A DNA stretch of 64,000 bases from Omphiscola glabra (Eukaryota; Mollusca; Gastropoda; Lymnaeidae). Positions 24,201 through 32,900 of the stretch are shown here, piece by piece. Location: the NCBI GenBank assembly GCA_964017045.1, contig OZ024799.1, forward strand, positions 34,911,736-34,975,735, written 5' to 3'. Both the position numbers and the translations under genes were made by a program. The notes beneath the pieces are model-generated. The model was not told the DNA's origin. It saw only the letters and a program-made list of their open reading frames with translations, and did no database searches. Each line of letters begins with the position of its first letter. Position 1 is the first letter of the stretch.

Positions 24201-27200
24201 ATATTATTTCATAACACTACCATACATTATTTCATAACACTACCATACATTATTTCCTAACACTGCCATACATTATTTCATAACACTGTGGTACATTATT
24301 TCATAACACTGCCGTACATTATTTCATAACACTGACAGACATAATTTCAAAACACTGATGGACATTGCTTCATAATAGTGTTTCATAACACTGATACACT
24401 TTATGTCATAACACTGACAGATGCTATTTTGTAACACTGGCAGACATTATTTCATAACATGGATAGAGTTTCATAGCACTTGCCAGGATTTCATTTGACA
24501 CATTATCAATTCAGGTTTAACAAAAATACAACATACACATATTAATGTGCAGGATTGCCAGATTGCATCTAAACCACATGTTATTTTAAGCAACCAAGCA
24601 CTGCTGCATCATAAAGGTTTTAAGAAATTACTACAATTTTTCAGTATTTTATATTTCTGAAAATGAATTTTTTAAAAATATTTTAGGAATATACTTATTA
24701 AAATGTACAGCATGCCAATAAAGTAATTATAAATCAAGTAATAAATTACCCACCTTAAACTCTGGTTGCATACATTTAGACAAAAAAAAAATTTTTGATT
24801 AACATAGCTCTTGTAAATCATGCACCAACCTAATAATTAAACAGTATAATACTTACCAATTCGGTTCTCATTTATAAATATGAGTAAATAATCCAAATAT
24901 TATATTTATATGCAAGCCTATGCTCAAAACAAAGAGGAAACCATTGTGTTGGCTGTTAGAGGGTGAAAATATCTGGCAACCCTGCTCTTGCAAAATTTAC
25001 AGTTTTTTATGAAATATTAAACATTGGAACAAAAGTTGTAAAATTAGAAAGTGCAATGTTTCTGTTTGGCAAAAGCGGTGACCTCAATATTGTGGTCCAT
25101 TGCTAACATATGGCACCATTGAGTGACCTAGATATTGTGGTCCATTTGCTAATATGGCACCAATTAAGTGGACTCCCACTGCTATTCTAACCTTTTTCCT
25201 GGTGGTGTTGTATTCACAGAGTCTGTGTATGGTAAGGCTAGATCAAATTTTCCTTGCATCTCTGCACTAATGAATCCTTTGTTTATTGTTATTTATATTT
25301 GTTTGCCTCATGAATGTTGTGATCTTTGTAACTGTAATTAATGAACAACTGTTGCCTTGAGAATCCAAACATTTTTTTAACTAGCAAAAGAAAGAAAAGA
25401 ATATTTTAAAAAAACCATGTGATTAAGAAGGCAACTGTGCTGTTATTGTTTCATTGTGTCAGATTAGAAATACTTAACTAAATAATCATTCCTAATTGTT
25501 GTTCAATGTTGGAATGTCCCTTACATAAACCAACACGTGGATCTCTTTATATTTCTGTTACTAATATAACAAAACTCAACCATAGGGCTAGTAGCCCACC
25601 ACCATCTTAGATTTATTAATAATATAAGCAAGAAAGAATTCTTCATTAGAAAATCACTTTTTGTTTTCAATGACCTTTACTTATTGGATCCTTGAGATAC
25701 AATATTGACAGCACAATGCCTTTCATTAAATGTACAGTATATTTCAATTAACTACTTGGCTGCTAACACACCATCTGTCTCTAATTTACACAATCGGGCT
25801 TAGCACTTCAGTCATGTACAGTTATATTTCTGTATTTATATATATAAACACAATATTTTATCAGAACTCCCCGAAAATTCAATAAGACCATGTTGATAAA
25901 TAATAAAAACTTCACTATACTAGAGTTATAAGTTCTGTTTTTATGGAATGAGTTTTAATGTTAGACTAGTCTTTTTTCAATTTGCAGCAGTATTTAGTCT
26001 ATAGCATTATTTCATGAAAATCAAAATGTTGTCTTTTCCCTTTACAACAATTTTAATTTCAAATATTTAATTGAATAAGTTACTAGTGGATTGTGCAAGC
26101 ACAATTTTGTTCTTTGAAAGCTTCTTTTCTGAGAAGGGATTTTTGGTATTTCTCTTAATTGCTGCTTTGAAATGCATGCATGTTTCTTTTTTAATATTAA
26201 AATCCACATGAAATATAATATTTTGAATCTTAAAATAGGCCAAATGAGCCTGGTCCATCTTGCATTTGAGAACAGCCTTTGAAAATACAGAATATATAGA
26301 TATGTATTAGGTTAAAAAAAAATTAAGATTATTATTTAATAATCTGATGTGGGGTGGGGGTGGCAGTTATTGATTTTTTTTTTTTTTTTGAAACCAGTGA
26401 CTTTTTTAAAGTTTTGATTGTTAAGATGTACTTTTAGTGAAATACTTGTTTTTGAATGGAAATTTATTGTTTTCGAATGAGTCGGCTCAATTTTTGTTGG
26501 TCCATCAGATTTACTTGTCATAGGCTGCATGGTAAGATAGTTCAAAAGCTGTGACACTGAAAATAGAATGTTGGAGATGTCCGAATGTTTTTGAATATCA
26601 AATCCCATTTAAAAAGATAATTTATAGAGAAATATGTTTCCATTTAAATTAAAATACAAAATCCCCTTAATTTTTCCCCTTTGCCAGATACAAACTAATA
26701 GAATTTATCTTGAGAAAAGATGAATTACCTGCTCATTCTGCAAATGTAATATGTATTCCCAATTTTATTGGTATCTTGAACTTTTATGTCATTGCTATCC
26801 TTGAGTTCAATGAAAGTTGAGTTCAGTTAAAGTTTGTTCAAATGGATGTCATAATATTTCAAGCCAAACTGTTCTCACTCCACCTGAGAAATGCTACTCT
26901 GAATCCCTCTGTGTCTGTATGCAATCACATTGTATCACATGTGTAATAACACAGAGGGTATATGTGTGTAGTATTGTCTTAAACAGAATTTATTTTGTAG
27001 AATCTGATCCTTCCCTTATTTCTGTAACACAAAGCTAATTCCTCATTCTTAAATGTATTGGAAATAATTGTGTGGCCTGAAACAAAATAAAAACTTTCAG
27101 ATTTTTAGTTTGAAGTGTACACAGAACTGTATGTTTTGTTTAAGGGATTTTATCATAATCATAATGTCTACCAGTATTCTGTTTCTGTTCTTATTTCCTT

Positions 27201-29992
27201 TTAAAAATGTTAAAATTGTCTTGTGTGTGGAATGTGAAGTGCAGAAATAGGTGTTAGTTGAGATCCATATTGTGTCTTTTGGTTCTTTTTGGTCTATGAA
27301 AGTCTTCTGTTGGGTTGTTATCATTCAAAGAGTTCTGTTGTTTAAATTTTAAAAAAAATCATTTAATTAATTTGTCAAATTAAAGCATTTAGTCCTTTTT
27401 TTAGATGATTAATAGTTTAATTTAGGAATATCTTTTGTTTCCTGAAAATAACAGCATGTCCAAGTTGGCCTTTTTGATTCATTGATGTAAAACAACAACA
27501 TAGCGAACAAGCACTCACATTTACTTCGTCTTATTCAAAAAACTTAAATCATGGGATCATGGATGACAGCATTTGCTTCATTCTTAAGCTTTTGCTTACA
27601 CCTGCTTTTCATGTGGATACACTCAACTGGCTATCAATATATCAAATTCTTTTAAATTTCACAGTTTTGGACAGCACACAAAGAATGATATTAATTTGTA
27701 TCTACTACTGGTTAGCACTATTTGGAAATATTTAGCATGAAATTGTTCTAAATATAAATCCTGATAAAAGAAAGAGAAAAAAAAGAAACATTACAGTATG
27801 AGTTTTGAGAAACTTTCAAAGAGATTTTATTTATTTGATATAACGGTATATTTCATTTACATATAATTTTTTCCTTTGTTAATTAAATATTATACATAAG
27901 TTAATATTTTTAGAATTATTGCAAGATAAATATATAGGATTCAAAAGTAATTCTACTGTACATTTAAGTGTTTTTGTTGAAAAAAAATGCACACTAAGGG
28001 GAGATAAATACAAATAAATCTATTTAGGGTAATCATAATTGTAACCAATATTTAGTATAAAGGTGATCTCTTCACAATAATTTTTTGCAGATAACATGCC
28101 CAAGACCTTTCATGTGACCTAATGTATCGATCAATTCATTCAATGACAGAGTCTTAGCAACATCTAAGTATTATTATGTAAGATAATGATTTCAGATTTT
28201 TCACAATATACATTTTTAAAGTAAAAAAACAAAACTTGTCAAACAATTTATCTTCTAATTCTCAGAACCTGATGTCATTGAGGCGTCTGCTTTGTTTGAC
28301 TTTGACGCCAGGTCTCCACGGGAGCTCTCCTTCAAACGAGGAGATGTTCTCGTTCTCTACAACAAGGTGTCCGCCGACTGGTGGGAGGGTTGTTTCCATG
28401 GAAAGGAAGGACTTATACCAGACAAGTACATTGTAATCAAGAATTTGTAAGTCAACTTTAGTTGCCTTCTCAAAACATGTCAATTGTATTGTTTGAAACA
28501 GCTTTTAATGATCATGGGCCATCAATAAGTCTCAATAAGTCATGTTTGCTATGTTTTTCTATTGTGTATTAGTTAAGATGTCTGTAAATCCATGGCACAT
28601 ATAATCTTCATTAAATCAACATTTTTTAACATCTAATTAAATGTTTGGCTGCAAGCACTTGAATTCTCTTACCTTCTCTTTGCAACCACTTGAGTTTTCT
28701 CCCCTTCTGTTTACAGGGATGACAGCAAGAGTCAGCACAGTCATGAGGAGGACAAGAATCTAATGATTGCCAGCATGACACTGCCATCACGTCCAAGCCG
28801 ACAGATCAGTGATGACTCTGGCCTGGACACTTCTGACAAGTCTTTGTCCCAGCCAAATGTTTCAGTCATTAGGGAGACAGACATTCTCAGTGTTGACCCC
28901 GAACTGTCGCCGCCACCTATACCAAAGGAGAGCAACGGAACGAGCAGCGGGACACACATCAGGACAGGCGATAACTTAGCCAAAAAAGACACTCTAAAAG
29001 AAACTCCTCCAAGTTCTTGTGCAACAAGCATGATATCCATTTCCTCTGGAGAGTTGAGCCCCATCATTGAGGTCACTGATAAAGATAAGAAGACAGTGGG
29101 CAGGTCTCCGGCACCGTCTCCGTCATCATTGATGATGAAGTCAGCCATCATGACCACCTCCCTCATGTCCACATCGCTCATTGGCATTGGATCAAAACCT
29201 TCTGAGAAAGAAAAGGACACTTCCATCAAAAGTATTGACAGTCGAGGTGGCAGTGGGGACTCTCTGACCGCTATGACCATGTCCCACGACAGTTCCACTG
29301 ATGATTTCAGTGTTGACATTGACTCTGCTCTGGAAGAGGTCATGGCCGGGCTCAAGTCTCTGGAGATGCAGCAGAAACAGGACAAGAGAATGTCCTTGCC
29401 TGCTGTCAAACTGAAGCAGACGCCCAAGCACACACCTGATTTAGTCATTGATCTACCAGATGGGGACAACTCTGGCTCATCAACAGACTCGATCCACCCT
29501 GACAGTCCGACCATCAGTGCTGCTGAAACCTTTGCCCAGTCCAACCAAGGAACCCTTAAAAAAGCCAGTAATCCACATATTGGGCGTCAGGATCCTACCT
29601 GCAGGCTGAGTATATCATCTGAGCCTGGGGACCTTGCACGCACTCGAGAACAACGAGAGGGCATCATGCCCCCACTGACAACCTTTTCCATAACGTCCTT
29701 AAACCGCTCCGCACCATTAAATAAAATGCAGCCAGGTGATGCTAGCCGCAGAACTGACAATCTGTCTGCAGCATCCTCTCCGATCTCAACATCCACTCCC
29801 AATTCCTCGCCAGCCCCCCCAACATTCTCACCCCAACTGAGCTACAACCCGCCCACACCCCCTACGGCTCCCCTGCCCCCGCCAGTTGCTCAGAAGCCCA
29901 AGCCCCCCATGAAAGTCAAACCTCCTGTCATGAAGAAACCAACATCAAGGCCGGAACTTTCCCACTCCCCTCCTGTACAACCCCCACCATAG
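2974..29992 (+). CDS. srGAP: srGAP: SLIT-ROBO Rho GTPase-activating protein (whole gene)
   Basis: The protein has F-BAR, RhoGAP and SH3 domains in srGAP order. Family role: it binds curved plasma membrane through the F-BAR dimer, inactivates Rac/Cdc42-type GTPases and links Robo and actin regulators through the SH3, shaping protrusions and neuronal migration. Coding exons (all GT-AG, phases consistent): 2974-3208, 4296-4479, 7082-7247, 7832-7894, 10248-10403, 13399-13527, 14073-14294, 14799-14900, 15457-15624, 15912-16018, 16825-16927, 17480-17540, 18583-18660, 19135-19269, 20383-20488, 20905-21111, 23626-23693, 28266-28446, 28717-29992. The joined frame is 3747 nt, 1248 aa; an optional 12-nt exon (25220-25231) would give 1252. 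Rough layout: F-BAR 80-500, RhoGAP 540-730 with arginine finger R574 in GVFRVSG, SH3 767-823, long Ser/Pro-rich tail. It is somewhat longer than the ~1070-1100 aa of vertebrate srGAP1-3. The family call is very secure; exon 1 is the least certain part. Confidence 0.96.
3209..4295 (+). other. srGAP: srGAP intron 1
   Basis: AT-rich intron with poly-T and poly-A runs and a doubled block reading CTCCCACATTAATGTGG near 3747-3780. No other exon or mobile element is recognised. Confidence 0.6.
4296..4479 (+). CDS. srGAP: srGAP exon 2 (start of F-BAR domain)
   Basis: Acceptor TTTTCAG, donor GAA|GTGAGG. It encodes IRQQLNDQLKCLEI followed by LQEFFKRRAEVEMEYSRNL, the canonical first F-BAR (FCH) helices of the srGAP family. 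Confidence 0.95.
4480..7081 (+). other. srGAP: srGAP intron 2
   Basis: Long AT-rich intron with a long T-run near 4511-4533. A 39-bp block is duplicated in tandem at about 5461-5545. Nothing else is recognised. Confidence 0.6.
5461..5545. repeat. 39-bp tandem duplication in srGAP intron 2
   Basis: Two nearly identical adjacent copies of a 39-bp segment containing TTAGTGTAGTGTCCTAAGGA. Confidence 0.9.
7082..7247 (+). CDS. srGAP: srGAP exon 3 (F-BAR)
   Basis: Joins exon 2 as KQEQWATMSTYDCWKNLL, then the DHQTIAEIYNNQMVSRL segment that aligns with the F-BAR core of vertebrate srGAPs. Donor AAG|GTGAGG, ends in phase 0. Confidence 0.95.
7832..7894 (+). CDS. srGAP: srGAP exon 4 (F-BAR)
   Basis: A 63-nt in-frame exon encoding CREIGAVSHEDMMKVLNELQS, matching the conserved DLMKVLNEL stretch of the F-BAR domain. 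Acceptor TTCTCAG, donor GTAAGC. Confidence 0.95.
8366..8825. repeat. 26-bp minisatellite inside the mariner relic (~17 copies)
   Basis: Units around ATTCTGAACAATAGCTGAAT, with variants (GATAGCTGAAGTG, AATAGATTAATTG). It lies within the relic close to its left end. Confidence 0.95.
9056..9390. repeat. 112-bp triplication of transposase sequence
   Basis: Three tandem copies with a period of exactly 112 bp (starts 9056, 9168, 9280), nearly identical. On the minus strand each copy covers the KVNREYYCEH part of the mariner transposase relic. Confidence 0.95.
10143..10190. repeat. 24-bp direct duplication at the mariner right edge
   Basis: Two exact adjacent copies of a 24-bp block starting TATATTTCAATGAAAGCC, the first beginning at the TA that borders the element. 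Confidence 0.9.
10248..10403 (+). CDS. srGAP: srGAP exon 5 (F-BAR)
   Basis: A 156-nt exon encoding AMKTYHIYQNESKTAELKLR and onward to LERQSEK; vertebrate srGAPs have VMKTYHMY at the same point. The donor GTGAGT runs directly into a G-run of about 20 bases (roughly 10410-10428). Confidence 0.95.
10704..11085. repeat. 54-bp minisatellite (7 copies)
   Basis: Period 54 bp (units at 10707, 10761, 10815 and on), core CAATGATCATCAAGCATGAG. The period is divisible by three, so the minus strand stays open in two frames of 150 and 170 codons; the non-repetitive part of the longer frame extends to about 11199. Confidence 0.95.
11555..12237 (+). mobile_element. 3' fragment of a CR1/L2-like LINE
   Basis: Frameshifted remains of the C-terminal part of a non-LTR retrotransposon ORF2: STVRDLGFYILYDS, then SRLDYCKSCLWGLPQNQIQR with LQKVQNSAARIV, and finally VRSFQAVAPKLWNILPPSLR with HLKTFLFNRFEE. 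The section normally between AARIV and the PKLWN box is shortened. It ends with an ATCC/TCAA-type simple tail (about 12220-12237), as expected for a CR1-type 3' end. Confidence 0.85.
12243..13000 (-). mobile_element. internally deleted pogo/Tigger transposon
   Basis: TA dinucleotides flank both ends (12241-12242, 13001-13002). The ends share CTCGCTTTACGGCC in inverted orientation, and further GGCCGTAAA/GCCGTATAAT subterminal copies lie inside. The minus strand at 12600-12470 encodes KSITLETKLEVLHRIEAGEK, the N-terminal CENP-B/pogo helix-turn-helix. The DDE catalytic region is absent, so this is a non-autonomous deletion derivative. Confidence 0.8.
13399..13527 (+). CDS. srGAP: srGAP exon 6 (F-BAR)
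   Basis: Encodes KQQKYADNKLKALKARNDYL then LCIDAANAAINKYFSDDISD; vertebrate srGAPs have the close counterpart TENKLKAIKARNEYLL. 129 nt, phase 0, donor GTAAGC. Confidence 0.95.
14073..14294 (+). CDS. srGAP: srGAP exon 7 (F-BAR)
   Basis: Encodes CMDFGYHNSVGRSMMMYLGI through KKFEFQAFKGDE, matching DLGYHASLNRALRTFLS and MKFEFQPHMGD of vertebrate srGAPs. The authentic donor is GAG|GTAAGA at 14295. The last ~20 exon bases plus donor are repeated twice more downstream. Confidence 0.95.
14275..14437 (+). repeat. srGAP: triplicated exon end and splice donor (exon 7)
   Basis: Three tandem 54-55-bp units, each containing the exon-7 end CAAGCATTCAAAGGGGACGA, a GTAAGA donor and about 30 intron bases. 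Copies start at about 14275, 14329 and 14384. Reading past the first donor meets a TGA after seven codons, so the two extra donors would yield truncated or decay-targeted transcripts. Confidence 0.95.
14568..14668. repeat. 36-bp tandem repeat (3 copies) in srGAP intron 7
   Basis: Three copies of a 36-bp block containing TTGAGCCAACATTTCTATCT; differences between copies are single bases. Confidence 0.9.
14799..14900 (+). CDS. srGAP: srGAP exon 8 (F-BAR)
   Basis: Encodes VCQISAQKEVQEDLIQRHTT then IEDRLNSLKVENDE, the counterpart of the RLSTLKIENEE helix of vertebrate srGAPs. 102 nt, donor GTATGA. Confidence 0.93.
14980..15278. repeat. 29-bp minisatellite in srGAP intron 8 (~10 copies)
   Basis: Units of 29 bp with core CATCTAGAAAAGATGTTTTT followed by AAAGTAGAC. 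The array starts about 80 bp after the exon-8 donor. Confidence 0.95.
15457..15624 (+). CDS. srGAP: srGAP exon 9 (C-terminal F-BAR extension)
   Basis: Encodes IWKTLETTEKTLVDAIQIRD, then YDITKFFADES and ADRLETESYYLE; vertebrate srGAPs have the related ETEQFYFTKMKEYLEGR. 168 nt, phase 0, donor GAG|GTCAGT, itself triplicated. Confidence 0.94.
15610..15682 (+). repeat. srGAP: triplicated exon end and splice donor (exon 9)
   Basis: Three tandem 23-bp units of TTACTACCTAGAGGTCAGTT type. The first holds the true exon-9 end and donor; the middle copy reads TAGTGGTCAGT, the third restores TAGAGGTCAGT. An in-frame TAG follows four codons after the first donor. Confidence 0.95.
15912..16018 (+). CDS. 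srGAP: srGAP exon 10 (end of F-BAR)
   Basis: Encodes KFREYTLSCNRLARLQAKHT then AIQKALGEKQTSGSA, corresponding to ITKLQAKHDLLQKTLGE in vertebrates. 107 nt, ends with two leftover bases. Confidence 0.95.
16130..16245. repeat. ~27-bp tandem repeat (4 diverged copies) in srGAP intron 10
   Basis: Diverged units around CTTTGAATAAGAAGCAGTGG and TTTTTACT. Confidence 0.85.
16825..16927 (+). CDS. srGAP: srGAP exon 11 (linker to RhoGAP)
   Basis: Encodes RPPAPPPKPKKRRIGHHPRV then GQPKLFGGSLEEYIE. The proline-rich and basic run links F-BAR to RhoGAP, and FGGSLEEYIE starts the RhoGAP domain. Donor GTGAGA. Confidence 0.94.
16945..17362. repeat. 20-bp minisatellite in srGAP intron 11 (~21 copies)
   Basis: Units CTCTTATCAACATTGTGCCT, some with CTG for CTC. 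It begins only about 18 bp after the exon-11 donor. The unit has no stop in any plus-strand frame and the period is not a multiple of three, so all three frames read through the same peptide. Confidence 0.97.
17480..17540 (+). CDS. srGAP: srGAP exon 12 (RhoGAP)
   Basis: Encodes ATGQEIPLIIKSCIRVINLY; vertebrate srGAPs have SSQAIPLVVESCIRFIS. 61 nt, phase 1 at the end, donor GTGAGC. Confidence 0.95.
17573..18112. repeat. 28-bp minisatellite in srGAP intron 12 (~19 copies)
   Basis: Units of 28 bp with core GTTAGAATTGTTCACTGCAA and variants (GGGCCAG, GTGCCAG, GTGCCATG). It starts about 33 bp after the exon-12 donor. Confidence 0.97.
18583..18660 (+). CDS. srGAP: srGAP exon 13 (RhoGAP arginine finger)
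   Basis: Encodes GLHHQGVFRVSGAQVEINQF. The Arg in GVFRVSG (residue 574 of the joined protein) is the catalytic arginine finger of the RhoGAP fold, so GAP activity is expected. 78 nt, donor GTGAGT. Confidence 0.96.
18755..19108. repeat. ~26-bp minisatellite in srGAP intron 13
   Basis: Units around CTCCCATGATATAATTACCT, more diverged at the left. The array ends about 30 bp before the exon-14 acceptor, so the polypyrimidine tract region borders repeat DNA. Confidence 0.93.
19135..19269 (+). CDS. srGAP: srGAP exon 14 (RhoGAP)
   Basis: Encodes DASEINSVAGVLKLYFRELR then EPLFPLHLFDALVECT; SVAGVLKLYFREL.PLFP is a RhoGAP signature. Donor A|GTAAGT at 19270. Confidence 0.96.
19785..20345. repeat. 23-bp minisatellite with 93-bp higher-order structure (intron 14)
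   Basis: About 24 units of 23 bp, core CATATACCTGCTTGTTATGT. TATGGTTTT-bearing variants recur at 20040, 20133 and 20226, giving a 93-bp super-unit of four monomers. The array ends about 38 bp before the exon-15 acceptor. Long frames through it are artefacts. Confidence 0.96.
20383..20488 (+). CDS. srGAP: srGAP exon 15 (RhoGAP)
   Basis: Encodes KEMTKRVERIKDLLSGVNRA then IFVVMRYLFAFLN, matching LIIMRYLFAFLNHL of vertebrate srGAPs. Donor CA|GTGAGT, two leftover bases. Confidence 0.96.
20560..20697. repeat. ~25-bp diverged tandem array in srGAP intron 15
   Basis: Five or six units around CAGTTTTATGTTGGGCAATG, with a short length variant containing TTTGTTA or TTTGCTA. Confidence 0.88.
20905..21111 (+). 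CDS. srGAP: srGAP exon 16 (end of RhoGAP)
   Basis: Encodes SDENMMDPYNLAICFGPTLL then QASVNEIIKIIIVHQEEIFP, the conserved final helices of srGAP RhoGAP domains. Donor AG|GTCAGT. Confidence 0.96.
21415..21625. repeat. 24-bp minisatellite in srGAP intron 16 (~8-9 copies)
   Basis: Units around ACTACTGCTGTGTTGTTGAC with AATA or AACA ends; one copy is shortened. Confidence 0.95.
22203..23024. mobile_element. TTAA-bounded MITE (822 bp) in srGAP intron 16
   Basis: Inverted ends: left TTAAGGTGGTCCATGGGTCA, and the right end read in reverse TTAAGGTGGTCCACGGGTGA, matching at 22 of 24 bases when extended. No transposase frame is visible inside, so it is non-autonomous. TTAA at both outer edges is compatible with a piggyBac-type target site, but the family is not established. 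Confidence 0.8.
23626..23693 (+). CDS. srGAP: srGAP exon 17 (acidic linker)
   Basis: Encodes RDSVDAVDEDDEETCSIPSD and EE, the acidic linker before the SH3. 68 nt, ends GAAG|GTTTGT in phase 1. Confidence 0.92.
24130..24475. repeat. ~23-bp diverged minisatellite in srGAP intron 17 (~14 copies)
   Basis: Units around ACATTATTTCATAACACTGC; copies diverge toward the right end. Confidence 0.92.
25220..25231 (+). CDS. srGAP: candidate 12-nt srGAP microexon
   Basis: The segment AGTCTGTGTATG is bordered by TATTCACAG on the left and GTAAGG on the right, with a branch-point-like TTCTAAC and a pyrimidine-rich stretch upstream. Its length is a multiple of three and its phase (1-1) matches exon 17 to exon 18, so inclusion would insert ESVY (EEESVYEPDV) just before the SH3 and skipping leaves the frame intact. 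Tiny in-frame exons beside SH3 and similar domains are typical of neuronal microexons. Transcript evidence is not available here. Confidence 0.6.
28266..28446 (+). CDS. srGAP: srGAP exon 18 (SH3 domain)
   Basis: Encodes EASALFDFDARSPRELSFKR then ADWWEGCFHGKEGLIPDKYI. The ALFDF box, the WW pair and the IPDKYI ending are the standard SH3 ligand-groove elements. Vertebrate counterpart: [20 protein letters not shown]. Donor TT|GTAAGT. Confidence 0.97.
28717..29992 (+). CDS. srGAP: srGAP exon 19 (C-terminal tail, terminal exon)
   Basis: A 1276-nt terminal exon encoding about 425 residues and a TAG stop. Rich in Ser, Pro, Thr and Lys. The segment DRMSLPAVKLKQTPKHTPDL-like (29390-29440 region: KHTPDLVIDL) matches the conserved VKHTPDVVLDTLE of vertebrate srGAP tails, and a helix EEVMAGLKSLEMQQKQ lies just before it. 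The end is strongly proline-rich (SYNPPTPPTAPLPPP, KPKPPMKVKPPVMKKP), giving likely SH3 or profilin ligands. A 267-codon frame on the opposite strand is a shadow. Confidence 0.96.
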
Positions 29993-32900
29993 GTCAGTCA
30001 GGCCAGCTGCGAAGCATGGTGGAATTCTAGCGGATTAACTAGTGGATTGCCAGCATTCTAGCGTATTAATTAAAGGATTGCCAGTCTTCTGGTGGATTAA
30101 CTAGGAGATTGTCAGCACTATGAAAATTTTAAAAATAAAATTCAGTGGACATCAAATGCATTAATTGTAAAATTGTAACTAAAATAGGTCACCATATATT
30201 TAAGTATTGACTTTATTAGGTAAGAGTAATAGTTTGTGAAATACTTGGCAATAAAATACTTGAGATAAAAGATATGTTTTATAAGATAGCCAATATGGTT
30301 TGCCTAAAAGCTTGAGTAAAAAAATAACTCAAATATTTAATGGAATTCCTTTTTCAACTACGGTAACTACGGTAACTACGGTAACTACGGTAACTACGGT
30401 AACTACTTTTGTGTGACTTTAATTATTTGACATGAATTTTGACAATTTTTAAGATTTGAATCACGGTAATTAAAAAACATTCACAGGATACATTGCAAGA
30501 GGTGATGTAAATTGAATACCCGGTAGCTAAATGAGTTACACTGTTGGTATTTGTTAGTATTTATTTTTCATTTGTAGATGTACCACTCAATTGTTAAATG
30601 AACTCAAATATTTCATGTCATTAGAGACAAAAATGGTGTTAAGATTAAGAGTGATCATTTAATAATAATTTTTTTTTTTAAATACAAAGTTCTTCCAGGC
30701 TTTTCCAAAAAAATTTTTGAGCAAAGTCTTTCCTTAAGTGTTCTCTTTGTACTGGTCTGTCTATATTTTATGTGTGCCTGTCAGCTTCATGTGCACAAAT
30801 TTTCTGACGAAAAAATTACGGGGTGAATTACACTTGAAGATTTATTAGAATATTTTCTTTAAAATGGGCTAATTTTATGCTACGAGAGACAAACCAATGA
30901 AAACCCTTGTTAGAAAGATTACTGACCAATGGCGTTTTCTCATGAAATAACCTGACTTAAGATAGAGGTTTTACCCGATCATAATTATTATTAATTTTTG
31001 TTTATTTTAACTCTCACATTAGAATGCTTAAAAAATTATGTTGCTACATAAAAATTTAAAATGTGTGTACATTTGAAAATATGTGCAATTGAAATATTTT
31101 AAAATGTTCTAAATCTTTCACTTGGCCTTTATTTCTCAGAATTACAATTATGAGTTCATTCCTTTTGTCTCATTTTGAAGAACAAAAAAAATCCTGCACA
31201 ATTGGGTAAATACTGTGACTGTTTATAATATGTATTTTTTGTCTCCTTGTTTTTCATTAACCAAGTAATAAGACGATGAAGGAAATCATATTGTCGGAAG
31301 TAAATCAGAATTAGCAAAGATATTTGTCAATTTTTTGTCGGTAAAAATAATCTTAAAAATGGAAATGGACTAAATGCCTGAATTTTTTGTCAATTAACCT
31401 TCAGATAAGTTTGCTAAAATTATCCAATCGATGTAATGAGCTGGCAAAATTGTAACTGAATTGGGACAATGTGAAGAAAAAAAGTATTGTCTGGAGGTAA
31501 AAATAGTAAAATCAAGAGAAATGCATTTCCTTTTCAGAAATTTTCCAGCCAATTATATGAAATAACAAATCTGACTTGTAAGTGTGAATTTACTTTTTTT
31601 GTTGTCATCCTTGCCATTGCCCTTGATAGCATTTTTGAACATTTTTCTACTGCATTTCTGGTGTTGAAACAATGATTTTTGCCTAATGTCCATTTCTTGG
31701 TTGACCTGGAGCCCTGCAGGCAGGGAGAACAAATCATGTTCATGTGCTTCCCATTGACCATCTCTAATGACCCACCAGTACATAGAACATGGCCTAATTA
31801 GATAATACACCACATTTCATTTCCTGGTTTCAACCATGTTAACCCCATGTCAAGTGTATTTTTCTGATGCATCAAGCAATTTTTAGCATTTTTATTTGCT
31901 TGTCAAAAATGGAAAAAATTCCATATTAGTTTATTTAAATGAAGTATACATTTTCTGAAAGTACATTGGACAAGGTATCTAGTGGTATGACAAGAATTTG
32001 TTTTTATATTATGTATGTTGATATTGACCTTGACATTTAGAGTGATTAAAATTTAAGTACTCAACCCAACCTAATACTCCATAAATAAACTATCAACTAT
32101 CATTAAATCAAGTTTTTGAGATGCTAGAAGCAATATTCTTTAAGTTAATTTTTAGTTATAGATACTCGTATTAAAAATTGTAATATTGGTGAATTTGTAT
32201 CATTCTCAACCATCAAATTTCTGTCATACAAAATTACAGTGGTAAAACAAAATTGAGGATATTCCACACCGGATAATGGATTAGATTATGATGGATAATT
32301 GTGCTTATTACTGTATGGTAATTGAACATATGTATTGTTTTGGCAATACATTTCCAAAATTCTACTTCCTCAGCATTGCAATAACCCTAAAATGTTTCAT
32401 GTAGTTACTCTGCTAATGAGTTGATCCTAGTTTATTGTAAATGCAAGGGTGTTGGAAAGAAGTGTTTACATGCTAAAGTAGGTCTGCAGCTGCAAAGAAA
32501 TGTTTACACACTTAAGTATATCAGCATTTTTCAATCAAAATACCAAGATTTAATCGCCATCGACACTTTGTTTCATTCTTTTATTTATTCATTTAGTAAC
32601 ATTTCAACAAACAAAAACACAAAAAAAGAATTTATAAAAATACATTTTATTTTTGGCCTTAAATAGACAGCCTAATTATGTGCTCCTTAACATTGCTTTT
32701 TTTTTTTCACCTCCACTTTTTAAAATAATTTTTTTAAGAATTTTTTTTTTATTGATAAAAATTGCCCAACTAAATTTCTTTGCCTTGACAAAAAAAAAAA
32801 AAAAAGCTTTATGCATACCCTGAGTATTTTATTATTATTATTACATGTAAAATTTTGTGACATAACATAATCAATTTCTTATTCATTGCACACCAGGAAC

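Larger units (their letters stand above)
23694..28265 (+). other. srGAP: srGAP intron 17
   Basis: The longest intron, 4.6 kb if the microexon is skipped. It carries a ~23-bp array (24130-24475), a doubled ~33-bp block (about 23966-24032), a doubled ~43-bp block (about 25082-25164) and the candidate microexon at 25220. The remainder is AT-rich with nothing recognised. Confidence 0.65.

Noticed and set aside
28741..29544. 267-codon open frame on the minus strand
   Set aside because: It lies wholly opposite the srGAP terminal exon, which has clear family similarity, splice sites and a conserved tail motif. The antisense frame is a composition shadow.
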